Shown one piece after another: positions 8,991-19,036 of a DNA stretch of 64,000 nucleotides. How positions within the stretch are numbered: the first letter of the stretch is position 1; each line of letters starts with the position of its first letter. Under the pieces are notes generated by a model, which did no database searches, was not told the DNA's origin, and saw only the letters and a program-made list of their open reading frames with translations. The DNA lies in assembly GCA_030726065.1 (NCBI GenBank), contig JANREK010000035.1:62001-126000 (forward strand), in the 5' to 3' direction. The position numbers were made by a program, and so were the translations under genes. The DNA comes from Sediminibacterium sp. (GTDB lineage: Bacteria > Bacteroidota > Bacteroidia > Chitinophagales > Chitinophagaceae).

Positions 8991-11684
8991 TTAGAGCATT
9001 GCTTTTATTATATCAATCACTTTGTGTAGTTGTGTGTTATCCTGTCCGCCTGCACTTGCAATGGTTTTTTGACCGCCGCCTCCGCCTTTAATTAATGGGG
9101 CAATTTTTTCTTTGATAATTTGTGGTGCCTGCCAGTTTTTTTGGTTGACCAGGGATTCGCTTATTGCTAACACTACATTTGCTTTTTCATCCACTTTACT
9201 GGTCAATACAACTACGGAGTTAGCGTGTAATGCCCCAAGTTGTTGTGCTAATTTTTTCAAATGATCTGCACTGCCCAATTGTAATTGTACCCCTAAAAAT
9301 TGAATATCATTCACTGTAGTAAATTCATTGCTATATTTTTCAAACAATTCATTGACTAATAATGCTTCCTGACTTTCCAATTTTTTGGATAATTCCTTTT
9401 GACTCGTTTGTAAGGAAACAATGGTATCATTTAAAACATCCGTACTTGTATTTTCATTCCAATCAGGCGCTTTAAATTGGGTTTTTATTTTTGAAGCTAT
9501 ACTTTCACATGCCTCAGACAATTGTATAATTTGTTTGTGTAGTTTTTCTTTTACTTCCCTTAAAAATAATTCCGCAGCTTCCCCAACCACGCCTTCAATC
9601 CTTCTTACACCTGCTGCAACAGAGGCTTCCGCCTTTAAAATAAAGTGACCAATCTCGCCTGTGTGACCCACATGTGTTCCACCGCATAACTCAATTGAAT
9701 AATTAGGGTCCATCACAACTACCCGAACTTTATCTCCGTATTTTTCTCCAAATAAAGCCATGGCGCCCAATTGGATGGCATCAGCTTTGTCCATTTCATT
9801 AATCACCACTGGAATATTTACTTTTATTTTTTCATTCACTAAAATAGTAACTGCATTTATTTCTTCTGGGGTCATTTTAGCAAAATGAGAAAAGTCAAAA
9901 CGAAGTTGTTCTGCATTGACCAAACTTCCTTTTTGTGCAACATGCTTTCCTAATACATTTCTTAAGGCTGCATGTAGTAAATGTGTTGCCGAGTGATGAA
10001 GTGTCGTATTTTTTCGATGTGCAATAGCCACTTGTGCTTTTACTTTTTCTCCAATTACATTTGGAATCGTATCAGTAAAATGAATAAAAAGATTATTTTC
10101 TTTTTTTGTATCTGTTACCTGCAATGTGCTACCATCTTCAAAGGTCAAAGTTCCGCTATCACCCACCTGTCCACCGCTTTCTGCATAAAAAGGCGTCTCA
10201 CTCAATACCCATTGGTACGCTTCCTTCCCTTTTGCTTTTACATGTCGGTATTTGACAATGGTACTATTTGTTTCCATTTGTGTATAACCAACAAACTTGG
10301 TTTCAACGTCTTCACTTATTTGTATCCAATCACCTGTGTCAATGGCGGTAGCTGCACGGCTTCTATTTTTTTGTTGCAACATTTCTTTTTCAAACCCTGC
10401 TTCATCAACTAGCAAATCATTTTCACTTGCAATTAACCTAGTTAAATCTACCGGAAAGCCAAAAGTGTCAAATAATTCAAACACTAATTTTCCTTCAATG
10501 GTTGCTCCTTTTGAATGCGTTTTTACAATATCATCAATGCGCTTTAATCCTTTTTCCAATGTCCTTAAAAATCCTTCCTCTTCTTCTTTCACAACTTTCG
10601 TTACAAAATCTAATTGTCCAGTTAATTCAGGAAAAACATTTTCAAATTGTTTTGCTAATAAAGGCATCAATTGGTGTAATAAGGGTTGCTTATAATCTAA
10701 GTAGGAATAATAATAACGTACTGCTCTTCTTAAAATTCTTCTGATCACATAACCTGCACCTGTGTTTGCTGGTAATTGTCCGTCGGCAATCGTAAATGCA
10801 ATGGCTCTAATGTGGTCGGCTAATACACGAAATGCAATGGCTTGTTTACTTGCACTAAAATCATATTGTTTGCCTGTGATTTTTGCAACTGCATCAATGG
10901 TTCCTGTAAAAACATCGGAATCGTAATTGCTTTTTTTATTTTGAATAACCCTTACTAATCTTTCAAATCCCATACCAGTATCCACATGCTTATTGGGAAG
11001 GGCTTCCAGGCTGCCATCTTTTTTTCGATTGTACTGTATGAATACATTATTCCAAATTTCAATTACTTGTGGGTGATCTTTGTTGACTAAATCGCGACCA
11101 GGTATTTTTGCAATTTCTTCATCGGAACGCATATCCACATGTATTTCACTGCATGGGCCACAAGGTCCAGTGTCACCCATTTCCCAAAAATTATCTTTTT
11201 TATTACCGTAAATTATTTTATCCTCGGTTACCCATTTTTTCCAATGCATTAAAGCCTCGCTCGACGCTGGCAAATTTTCGGAAGCATCCCCTTCAAAAAC
11301 ACTAACATATAATTTTACTGGATCAATGCCATACACTTTGGTTAATAATTCCCAACTCCATTCAATTGCTTCGCCTTTAAAATAATCGCCAAAGCTCCAG
11401 TTGCCCAACATTTCAAACATGGTGTGATGGTAGGTATCCACACCCACTTCCTCCAAATCGTTGTGCTTACCACTTACGCGTAAACATTTCTGTGAATCCG
11501 CAATACGCGGATGACTAGGCACTTGGTTGCCTAAAAAATAATCTTTGAATTGGTTCATTCCCGCATTGGTAAACAATAAAGTAGGGTCGTTCTTAACCAC
11601 AATAGGAGCCGAGGGTACGATTGCATGGCCTTTAGAAGCAAAAAAATCTAAAAACTGTTGTCTTATTTCTGAACTGGTCATCAT
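8991..11684 (-). CDS. alaS: Alanyl-tRNA synthetase
   Basis: IRQQFLDFFASKGHAIVPSAPIV, C-terminal HxxxH and GGGGGQ motifs, 897 aa. Confidence 0.98.
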   Translation of the reverse strand: MMTSSEIRQQFLDFFASKGHAIVPSAPIVVKNDPTLLFTNAGMNQFKDYFLGNQVPSHPRIADSQKCLRVSGKHNDLEEVGVDTYHHTMFEMLGNWSFGDYFKGEAIEWSWELLTKVYGIDPVKLYVSVFEGDASENLPASSEALMHWKKWVTEDKIIYGNKKDNFWEMGDTGPCGPCSEIHVDMRSDEEIAKIPGRDLVNKDHPQVIEIWNNVFIQYNRKKDGSLEALPNKHVDTGMGFERLVRVIQNKKSNYDSDVFTGTIDAVAKITGKQYDFSASKQAIAFRVLADHIRAIAFTIADGQLPANTGAGYVIRRILRRAVRYYYSYLDYKQPLLHQLMPLLAKQFENVFPELTGQLDFVTKVVKEEEEGFLRTLEKGLKRIDDIVKTHSKGATIEGKLVFELFDTFGFPVDLTRLIASENDLLVDEAGFEKEMLQQKNRSRAATAIDTGDWIQISEDVETKFVGYTQMETNSTIVKYRHVKAKGKEAYQWVLSETPFYAESGGQVGDSGTLTFEDGSTLQVTDTKKENNLFIHFTDTIPNVIGEKVKAQVAIAHRKNTTLHHSATHLLHAALRNVLGKHVAQKGSLVNAEQLRFDFSHFAKMTPEEINAVTILVNEKIKVNIPVVINEMDKADAIQLGAMALFGEKYGDKVRVVVMDPNYSIELCGGTHVGHTGEIGHFILKAEASVAAGVRRIEGVVGEAAELFLREVKEKLHKQIIQLSEACESIASKIKTQFKAPDWNENTSTDVLNDTIVSLQTSQKELSKKLESQEALLVNELFEKYSNEFTTVNDIQFLGVQLQLGSADHLKKLAQQLGALHANSVVVLTSKVDEKANVVLAISESLVNQKNWQAPQIIKEKIAPLIKGGGGGQKTIASAGGQDNTQLHKVIDIIKAML

Positions 11685-11809
11685 GTCGGTGAATTTTAAG
11701 CAGTGTTCATCTTAAAAAGCTATATTTGTAATGCTTTTTTTAATGACCTCAAAGGTAAGGAATTGGGGCTTTTCTATGGCCATACTTGCCAAATAATCGG
11801 TGAATTCAA

Positions 11810-12781
11810 ATGAAGAAAATTAAATATCACTTTAATACCCACACGCTCAGGTTTGATAAAGTGGAAGTACCCCTTAAAGTAAGGCTGCTTCAACTTTTCG
11901 GATTTATTGCTGCGTCCATTGTTACAGGGGTGGTTATTGTTGCGATACTATTTCAATATATTGATTCTCCCAAGGAAAAATTACTCCGCCAACAAAACGA
12001 AAGCTATAGAGCAAGTTATAGTGTTATTCAGGACAGGGTTAGGCAATTGGAGTTGCAAATGACTGAATTAGAAAGTAGGGACAATGAGGTTTACCGTTCC
12101 ATATTTGAGTCGAGTCCAATTCCTGATAGTGCTCGTTTAAAGGACATGGAAGCATTGAAGGAAGTTAGAATGATACAAAATTTATCAAGCACGGCCCTGT
12201 TATCTAATATGATTGCACAATTAAATAATCTAAGTGTGCGATCTGCCTTCCAGGATAAGTCCTATGTGGAAGTAGGAACTATGGTAAAAAATAAAGAAAA
12301 ATTATTAAGGGCAATTCCTGCAATACAACCTGTGAGCAATAAAAATTTAAATCGAATTGCTTCTGGTTATGGTTATAGAATTGATCCTTTATATAAGGAC
12401 TATCGTTTACACGCAGGACTTGATTTTACAGCCCCCTCAGGAACGCCCATTTATGCAACTGCAGATGGGGTAGTGCAGGCGGCAGGATTTAATAGTGATG
12501 GTTATGGAAATAAGGTAGTCATCAATCATGGCTATGGCTATCAAACTTTATATGGGCATATGGTGCGCGTAAAAGCTAAAGTGGGACAATCAGTTAAAAG
12601 GGGCGAAGTGATTGGTTATATTGGTAGCACAGGAAAAAGTACAGGCCCGCATTGTCATTATGAAGTAATTAAAAGAGGCGTTAAAGTGGATCCGGTTTAT
12701 TATTTTTATAATGATTTAACTCCTGCGCAATTTGACAGAATATTGAAAGCTGCGGCAGCAAACAAACAAAGTTTAGATTAA
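11810..12781 (+). CDS. M23 family metallopeptidase
   Basis: N-terminal TM, coiled coil, and HAGLDFTAPSGTPIYATADGVV...GPHCHYEV LytM signature. Confidence 0.93.
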   Translation: MKKIKYHFNTHTLRFDKVEVPLKVRLLQLFGFIAASIVTGVVIVAILFQYIDSPKEKLLRQQNESYRASYSVIQDRVRQLELQMTELESRDNEVYRSIFESSPIPDSARLKDMEALKEVRMIQNLSSTALLSNMIAQLNNLSVRSAFQDKSYVEVGTMVKNKEKLLRAIPAIQPVSNKNLNRIASGYGYRIDPLYKDYRLHAGLDFTAPSGTPIYATADGVVQAAGFNSDGYGNKVVINHGYGYQTLYGHMVRVKAKVGQSVKRGEVIGYIGSTGKSTGPHCHYEVIKRGVKVDPVYYFYNDLTPAQFDRILKAAAANKQSLD

Positions 12782-12828
12782 TTTTTTTGAATATTATTTC
12801 AATGTATTTCACATTCAAATTACATTAG

Positions 12829-13062
12829 ATGGATCCACAAGTCATGGCATTTTTAAATAGAATAACCAATAGCATCGGCTTTACTTTGTTATGGATGTTT
12901 TCCAATTCTACTTTGGGTATTATGCTGGGCTATGCGTTTATACAAGATCATTGGCGCATAAGTAATATCTTGTTTTATATTTACCTCATCGGAAGTTTTG
13001 CTGCCTTTATGTATGGCTTATATCGGCTATGGAAGACCCCTGTTAAATTTGATGAATATTAG
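12829..13062 (+). CDS. Small two-TM membrane protein, unknown function
   Basis: 77 aa, two hydrophobic segments, intact ORF between annotated genes. Confidence 0.55.
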   Translation: MDPQVMAFLNRITNSIGFTLLWMFSNSTLGIMLGYAFIQDHWRISNILFYIYLIGSFAAFMYGLYRLWKTPVKFDEY

Positions 13063-13088
13063 TGAGGGGTGCTATGCTTTAATTGGCA

Positions 13089-13571
13089 TTAACTACTATG
13101 GTCTGAAATAATTTTCCAACCAGTTTTGGTTTTTCTAAATACCAAAGTATATACCCCGTTTACATTGCCAACACTGCGTTGTAGAAACCATTTTCCAATG
13201 ACAAAAAAGTAGCTCTTACCAAGGGATTTAATACTTACAATGTCAAAATGTAATTTGCCCATATGGCTGGTGTCGGGATAGTTCTTTTTATAGTTAGCTA
13301 AAGTATTTTTATAACCATAGGTAGGGCCCGATTTTCCCATAAATACTAAGCTGTCACTTTTCCAATAACCCACCATAAATGCGTCAAGGTCACCCTTATT
13401 CCAAGCAGCTGTTTGATTTTGTAAAATTGCTTGAATGGCTTTTATATTGTCTTGCTCATTTTCATAGGTGATAGAAACATCTATAAGGGGCTCTTGCTTT
13501 AAAGCTGTGGTATTTTGGGCAATTATATTTTGCGTAAATAAAATGCCGATTAAAATGATATAATTTTTCAT
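13089..13571 (-). CDS. Secreted NTF2/SnoaL-like (DUF4440-type) protein
   Basis: Signal peptide then IQAILQNQTAAWNKGDLDAFMVGYWKSDSLVFMG. Confidence 0.8.
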   Translation of the reverse strand: MKNYIILIGILFTQNIIAQNTTALKQEPLIDVSITYENEQDNIKAIQAILQNQTAAWNKGDLDAFMVGYWKSDSLVFMGKSGPTYGYKNTLANYKKNYPDTSHMGKLHFDIVSIKSLGKSYFFVIGKWFLQRSVGNVNGVYTLVFRKTKTGWKIISDHSS

Positions 13572-13633
13572 GTAGGTGTTTTGAATTCAGTGAAAAGTTA
13601 AGATAAATAAATAAATCTCCCTAATTTGTGGGT

Positions 13634-14239
13634 ATGACGTATAAGGGACACTTAAAAAAAGACATAAAATTAGCATCGCTATTAGCTGCTGATACGCATG
13701 CTTTAAAAAAAAGGAAAAATACCCCCATTCGATTAATTGCTAGTATTATTAGCCAACAGTTAAGTACCAAAGTAGCGAAAATTATTTATTTACGTTTTTT
13801 GGATTTGTATGCTGGCAAGGAACCTACTTGTGCGCAAGTGTTAGCCACCGATCCAAAAGTGTTAAGGAATATTGGTTTAAGTAATTCAAAAGTGAGTTAT
13901 GTGCAAAATGTTGCTGCTTTTTTTATTGAAAATAAGGTAACCGATAAGCAGTTATATACCATGCCACCGGAGCAGGTGATTGAATTACTTACACAAATAA
14001 AAGGGGTAGGGAGGTGGACGGTTGAAGTGTTACTCATGTTTAGCTTGGGGCAGGAAGATGTTTTTGCTGTTGATGATTTAGGTATACAGCAAGCCATGAT
14101 CAAATTATATAAAATTAAGTTTGATTCTAAAAAAGAATTGAAAATAAAAATGTTAAAAAAATCGCTTTCCTGGGCCCCTTATAGAACTTATGCTTGTTTG
14201 CATTTATGGCAATGGAAAGACAGTGTGGGTCCGGTTTAG
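13634..14239 (+). CDS. DNA-3-methyladenine glycosylase II (HhH-GPD)
   Basis: IIGQQLS-like IISQQLSTKVA and HhH-GPD LTQIKGVGRWTVEVLLMFSLGQEDVFAVDDLG; ATG at 13634 chosen over the GTG at 13628. Confidence 0.88.
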   Translation: MTYKGHLKKDIKLASLLAADTHALKKRKNTPIRLIASIISQQLSTKVAKIIYLRFLDLYAGKEPTCAQVLATDPKVLRNIGLSNSKVSYVQNVAAFFIENKVTDKQLYTMPPEQVIELLTQIKGVGRWTVEVLLMFSLGQEDVFAVDDLGIQQAMIKLYKIKFDSKKELKIKMLKKSLSWAPYRTYACLHLWQWKDSVGPV

Positions 14240-14247
14240 TGATGCTA

Positions 14248-16839
14248 TTATGCTGAATTTCGAGCCGCATTAATTACCCCAAACATAGTTCGGGTTACTA
14301 ATTTTTCGTAGGCTTCTTTTAAGTTGGGGTCAATGTTGGACTCTTGTACTTTGCAAAGTGCAAATTGTTGTATAGTTAGTAAGGGTAGTACAATACGGTC
14401 TCTGAGTAAAATGGAATGTTTTGCCAAAGTATCTTTTTCCATTAAACTATTACACTTATTTAATTCTAAATATAATTGGGTAGTTAATATAAATTCGTCC
14501 TTAATGATTTGACGAAATGCAGTAAACTTTTCGTCGTTTTCAACATACTTAGTGACGGCAAAGTTCGACTTTACCATACTCATCATACTATTGTCAACCA
14601 AGGTTCTAAAAAAAGCACTGTTATTAAACAAGGAGGCGACCTCATTCCAAAGTCCTTTTTCTTTTAACACTTGAAGGGCAGTGCCCACTCCATAATAACC
14701 GGGTACATTTTGTTTTAGTTGACTCCAGCTTCCTACAAATGGTATGGCCCTTAAGTCCGAAAAACTAAGTTCATTTTTCAATCCTCTTTTTGTAGGCCTA
14801 CTCGCAATATTACTTTTACCATAATAATTAAGTGGACTAAACTTTTGTAAATAAGGAAGAAAAAGTGGGTTTTCTTTTAATTGCTGGTAGCTAACATAAC
14901 TTATGTGCCCAAGTTCTTCCAGTAGCTCCCTGTTTTTTTCAGATAGCTGAAGCTTAGCATTGGTAAATATTTCATTACTAATCCCAGCACTCAATAATTG
15001 CTCAATGTTAAATTGTGCTGACTGGATGGTTCCAAAATTTGAAGTAATCGTTTGACCCTGTAGCGTTAATTGAATTTCTTCATTTTCAATTTGGTCGCCC
15101 ATGGATGCGTAAAATTGGTGTGTTTTACCACCACCTCTTGAAGGGGGTCCACCACGACCATCAAAAAATTTCACAACTATATTATTAGCTCTTGAAATTT
15201 TAGTGAGCGTTTCTTTGGCTTTGTAAATACTCCAATTGGCTTGTAAGTAACCACCATCTTTGGTGCCATCACTAAATCCCAACATGATGGGTTGTTGCGC
15301 CTGTCTATTTTGTAAATGTATTTTGTATAATGGGTTATTATATAAAATAGACATGATTTCCTCTGCGTTGGTTAAATCCTCAATCGTTTCAAATAAGGGT
15401 ACAATATCTAAGTTAGATAAATGAGGATCCATTCCACAAAGCCTGCATAATGCATATAATTCCATTACATTAATAGCCGATTGACAATTGCTAATGATAT
15501 AGCGGTGACATCCGGCAATGCCATTCATTTTTTGAACGGCAGTAATGGCGTAAATACTTCCAAGGGTATCCTTGGTGATCGTTTCCTTAAAATCAGCAGG
15601 GTTTAAATGCCCAACTATTTTAGCTAACACACTCATTTGGGCTTCGCTATCCAGGGTATTGTAATCACTTGGTAAAATTCCTTTCCCATCCTGATGTAAT
15701 AGGGTTTGATGCACATCCAATAAAACTGCATGATGTATTCTGCTGTCCTGCCTAATATCTAATGATGCAAAATGGGTGCCAAATAATTTTACTTTATGCA
15801 ACAAGCTTTCTAATCTTGACAGGTACAAGGAATAATTGCCTTCGATGATGATGTTTTTAATCTTGTTAAGACAATCGATAATTTCATTCGTTGTAATAGG
15901 TTTTGCTTCATCGGGTCTGAAAACATTTTCATATAATTTCGCTTCTAATTCATTGACTAAAATAGCTACGCCAGAAAAAGTTAATTTTCGTTTTAGTTTT
16001 CTTACATCTCTATAATAACATACAATAATACTACTTCGCAAAGCTTTGGCCACATTCAATGTGGTTTCCCCATTTACAAAAGGATTGCCATCTCGATCAC
16101 CCCCAGGCCAAAAGCCTAATTCAATGAATGGATTTTCGCCTTCATATTGATTATCAAAAACATCACGAACAATAGAGCTATATATATTACCAACCGAATG
16201 ATAAAAAATATTTTCCAGGTACCACATTAAAGTCAACGCTTCATCGGTAGGGCTAGGTTGTTTTTTATTAAAGAAGGGAGTAAGTCCTAATTGCTGGATA
16301 TATTGATTAATGGTGTTAAAGTCATTTTTGCCAATGGCTTCCCCCATATCGTGAATGATGCCTAATACATTTGCCGGATAAAATTGTGTGGGGTGTGCTG
16401 TTAATACAAGACGTACTTTGAATTTTTCTAGCTTCTTTTTTAGGGCATCCGTATGGTCTAAAAATTCAGCATCTCTAATGAGCGCCTTTAAACTTCCAAT
16501 ACCATCTACTTCATTGACACTACTAAATGCAGCATCTTCAATGGCATCAAATAATACCACTTGCCTTTCCATGTATTGCACATACTTAAAAAGGTGATCT
16601 AATTTTTCTTTTTCAGATGCAACATAGGTATGTTGTTTGAAAAAATAGTCAACAATTTCGATAGGTGATTTGTCTTTACTAAATCCTTCTTCACAGGTTT
16701 GCAATAAAATGGGTAATAATGCACCTACGTTAGCTACACCTGAGTATGGGAGTGCTGCAAATAAACTATTATAAATAATGTATTTGTCAGAAACATTTTT
16801 TCTGAATTGAATTGCGTAATTATGAGCGCTTGTTGGCAT
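14248..16839 (-). CDS. ppc: Phosphoenolpyruvate carboxylase, divergent catalytic loop
   Basis: LVLTAHPTQFYPANVLG, GFSDGTKDGGYLQANW, FDGRGGPPSRGGGKTHQFYAS. Confidence 0.9.
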   Translation of the reverse strand: MPTSAHNYAIQFRKNVSDKYIIYNSLFAALPYSGVANVGALLPILLQTCEEGFSKDKSPIEIVDYFFKQHTYVASEKEKLDHLFKYVQYMERQVVLFDAIEDAAFSSVNEVDGIGSLKALIRDAEFLDHTDALKKKLEKFKVRLVLTAHPTQFYPANVLGIIHDMGEAIGKNDFNTINQYIQQLGLTPFFNKKQPSPTDEALTLMWYLENIFYHSVGNIYSSIVRDVFDNQYEGENPFIELGFWPGGDRDGNPFVNGETTLNVAKALRSSIIVCYYRDVRKLKRKLTFSGVAILVNELEAKLYENVFRPDEAKPITTNEIIDCLNKIKNIIIEGNYSLYLSRLESLLHKVKLFGTHFASLDIRQDSRIHHAVLLDVHQTLLHQDGKGILPSDYNTLDSEAQMSVLAKIVGHLNPADFKETITKDTLGSIYAITAVQKMNGIAGCHRYIISNCQSAINVMELYALCRLCGMDPHLSNLDIVPLFETIEDLTNAEEIMSILYNNPLYKIHLQNRQAQQPIMLGFSDGTKDGGYLQANWSIYKAKETLTKISRANNIVVKFFDGRGGPPSRGGGKTHQFYASMGDQIENEEIQLTLQGQTITSNFGTIQSAQFNIEQLLSAGISNEIFTNAKLQLSEKNRELLEELGHISYVSYQQLKENPLFLPYLQKFSPLNYYGKSNIASRPTKRGLKNELSFSDLRAIPFVGSWSQLKQNVPGYYGVGTALQVLKEKGLWNEVASLFNNSAFFRTLVDNSMMSMVKSNFAVTKYVENDEKFTAFRQIIKDEFILTTQLYLELNKCNSLMEKDTLAKHSILLRDRIVLPLLTIQQFALCKVQESNIDPNLKEAYEKLVTRTMFGVINAARNSA

Positions 16840-16929
16840 ACTATTGTACTATAAAGGTAGTACAAATAAAGTTAAATTCTCTGAAACCCATGTCTGTATT
16901 GATTCCTAATGAATGTTCGTTTTAATCAG

Positions 16930-17670
16930 TTACAATGCTTTGTAAGTTGGTACTTTGATATCATGATAAAAAGCAAAGGTCCAATTTTCTTTTTGTCCCT
17001 TTTCCCACCATTGTTGTCGCCATTCCATGGCTAATTTACCATCCAGGTCATATTTTGCCACAAACTTTGATTTCATTTGTTGCAGTTGCGGTGCTACATC
17101 AGCACCAAAAAATAGGATCTCTTCCTTTTCTTTAATCCAACATGCTTGATGATATAAGCTATGTCCACCTGTAATTTTGTAATGAATCAAATCTTCAATC
17201 ACCCCTTCTTCTTGTGTAAGCCAATGCACCTTGCTAAATTCTTCTAATATTTGTATCTGATCCGATATATAAGAAGCAGTTTTGGATTGCATTGCCAAAT
17301 CATATTCACTTTTTTGTATATAATAGGTTGCATAGGGGAAGCTAATAAAACGTTCCTGATGTTGGGGGTGTAAGAAGCTTATTCCGCCTGAATGATCTTT
17401 GTGTAAATGACTCAGAAAAACTTTGGTCACACTGGAAGGGTCAATCCCAATGGCCATTAAATTAGCATGTATTTGAAGAATTCCTTGGTTGTTAAAATAG
17501 CCGAGACCCGTGTCTAATAAAATGATGTCGTTTTCAGTTACGACAACAAAGGGCTGTACTTGCACCAAAATACTTCCTGTAGGTCTATTTTGAATATCCC
17601 CTTCAAAGGGAATAAACACTTTTGTACTATCAATTGAAAAACTGCCTTCAGATAAAGGATAAATACGCAT
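16930..17670 (-). CDS. MBL-fold metallo-hydrolase
   Basis: FLSHLHKDHSGG and downstream His/Asp ligands (GGHSLYHQ, FFGADVAP). Confidence 0.88.
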   Translation of the reverse strand: MRIYPLSEGSFSIDSTKVFIPFEGDIQNRPTGSILVQVQPFVVVTENDIILLDTGLGYFNNQGILQIHANLMAIGIDPSSVTKVFLSHLHKDHSGGISFLHPQHQERFISFPYATYYIQKSEYDLAMQSKTASYISDQIQILEEFSKVHWLTQEEGVIEDLIHYKITGGHSLYHQACWIKEKEEILFFGADVAPQLQQMKSKFVAKYDLDGKLAMEWRQQWWEKGQKENWTFAFYHDIKVPTYKAL

Positions 17671-17686
17671 GGGATAAAAATAAGGA

Positions 17687-19036
17687 TTAACGCAGTACCA
17701 TTTGCCTGTCGGCGTCTAATCTTAATAATATAAAAACAAGTACAGTAAAGGTGAGCAAGGAGGATCCGCCATAACTGATTAAAGGCAAAGGAATACCTAC
17801 CACTGGAAATAATCCAATACACATGCTTATATTAACAGCAATATGGAAAAAGAAGATGCCCACCACACTATAAGCGTATACTCTTGAAAAAGTACTTCTT
17901 TGCCTTTCTGCGATACGTATCAACCTAAACAGAAAAAACAAATACAAACCTAGGAATGTAAAAGTTCCCACAAATCCAAAAGCTTCTCCTAAGGAAGTAA
18001 ATATAAAATCAGTATGTTGTGCGGGTACATATTTCCCTCTGGTTTGCGTCCCCTTTAAAAAACCTCTTCCCCAAAATCCCCCGGAACCAATGGCAATTTT
18101 ACTTTGTTTCACATTATAGTCATCTGGTTTTCGCGCTGCTTTTTTATTTATCGTGGTTTTGTTAAAAGATTTTACATTTTGGCTACAATCATATTCCTTA
18201 CCCATCATGCTGTATATACGCGTGCTTTGGTAACATTCAAAAATATTATTGAACATGTAAGGAACAATGTATTTAATCGTTCCGAAACAAATCGCCCAAA
18301 TAGAAATAATAACTAATATTGAATTTTTATTTCTTTTAAATTTTTTGATCAGATTGATAATAAACAAGCCGGCTATAACAGTAATTATAATAGATAATAC
18401 GGCGGTGTCTAACACTAAAGTGGCAATGACTAAAATGGCAAATGATAGCAATACCACTAAAATAATAGTAGGAAGCCCTTCTCTATACATGGCAAATATA
18501 AAAGCACTATATACTAATGCCAAGCCTAGCTCATGCTGCATCACAGATAAAATTGCAGGAATAGTAATCATGGCACCTGCAATCAGGTGCGATTTTAATT
18601 TAGAAAAGTCGGTTTCGGGTTTTGAAATAAACTTAGCTAATATTAATGCAGTAAATATTTTACATAATTCTGCAGGTTGTAAATTAAATCCGCCTGCAAT
18701 GGGTATCCAGCTCTTAGATCCATTGATATCCTTTCCTAAAACAAAAGTAGCCAGCATTAATAATAGTCCTAAAATATATAAAACATTAGAGAGTGCAGTA
18801 AATACCTTGCTATCTATGAGCAAGATAAAAATGGCAATGAAAGCGCAAAATATTGCAAAATAAATCTGCTTACTATAATTTGTCTTTGCGATTAAAAAAG
18901 AGTTACTCCAATTTAAATTAGGGTTATACTCTACCATGAAAATGCATAAAATTCCAACAGCCACCATCATGACATATAATAATATCAACGCGAAGTCGGT
19001 TCTTTTAGAAAAATTATTATTGTTATAGTTTACCAT
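17687..19036 (-). CDS. rodA: Rod shape-determining protein RodA (SEDS family)
   Basis: Multi-TM SEDS protein, GLFPVVGIPLPLISYGGSSLL signature, adjacent to PBP2 and mre genes. Confidence 0.95.
   Translation of the reverse strand: MVNYNNNNFSKRTDFALILLYVMMVAVGILCIFMVEYNPNLNWSNSFLIAKTNYSKQIYFAIFCAFIAIFILLIDSKVFTALSNVLYILGLLLMLATFVLGKDINGSKSWIPIAGGFNLQPAELCKIFTALILAKFISKPETDFSKLKSHLIAGAMITIPAILSVMQHELGLALVYSAFIFAMYREGLPTIILVVLLSFAILVIATLVLDTAVLSIIITVIAGLFIINLIKKFKRNKNSILVIISIWAICFGTIKYIVPYMFNNIFECYQSTRIYSMMGKEYDCSQNVKSFNKTTINKKAARKPDDYNVKQSKIAIGSGGFWGRGFLKGTQTRGKYVPAQHTDFIFTSLGEAFGFVGTFTFLGLYLFFLFRLIRIAERQRSTFSRVYAYSVVGIFFFHIAVNISMCIGLFPVVGIPLPLISYGGSSLLTFTVLVFILLRLDADRQMVLR

Noticed and set aside
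9981-10744. Several overlapping plus-strand ORFs opposite alaS
   Set aside because: Mutually overlapping shadow ORFs against a clear alaS; no family resemblance.
18104-18863. Plus-strand ORFs opposite rodA
   Set aside because: Antisense shadows of a conserved multi-TM gene.
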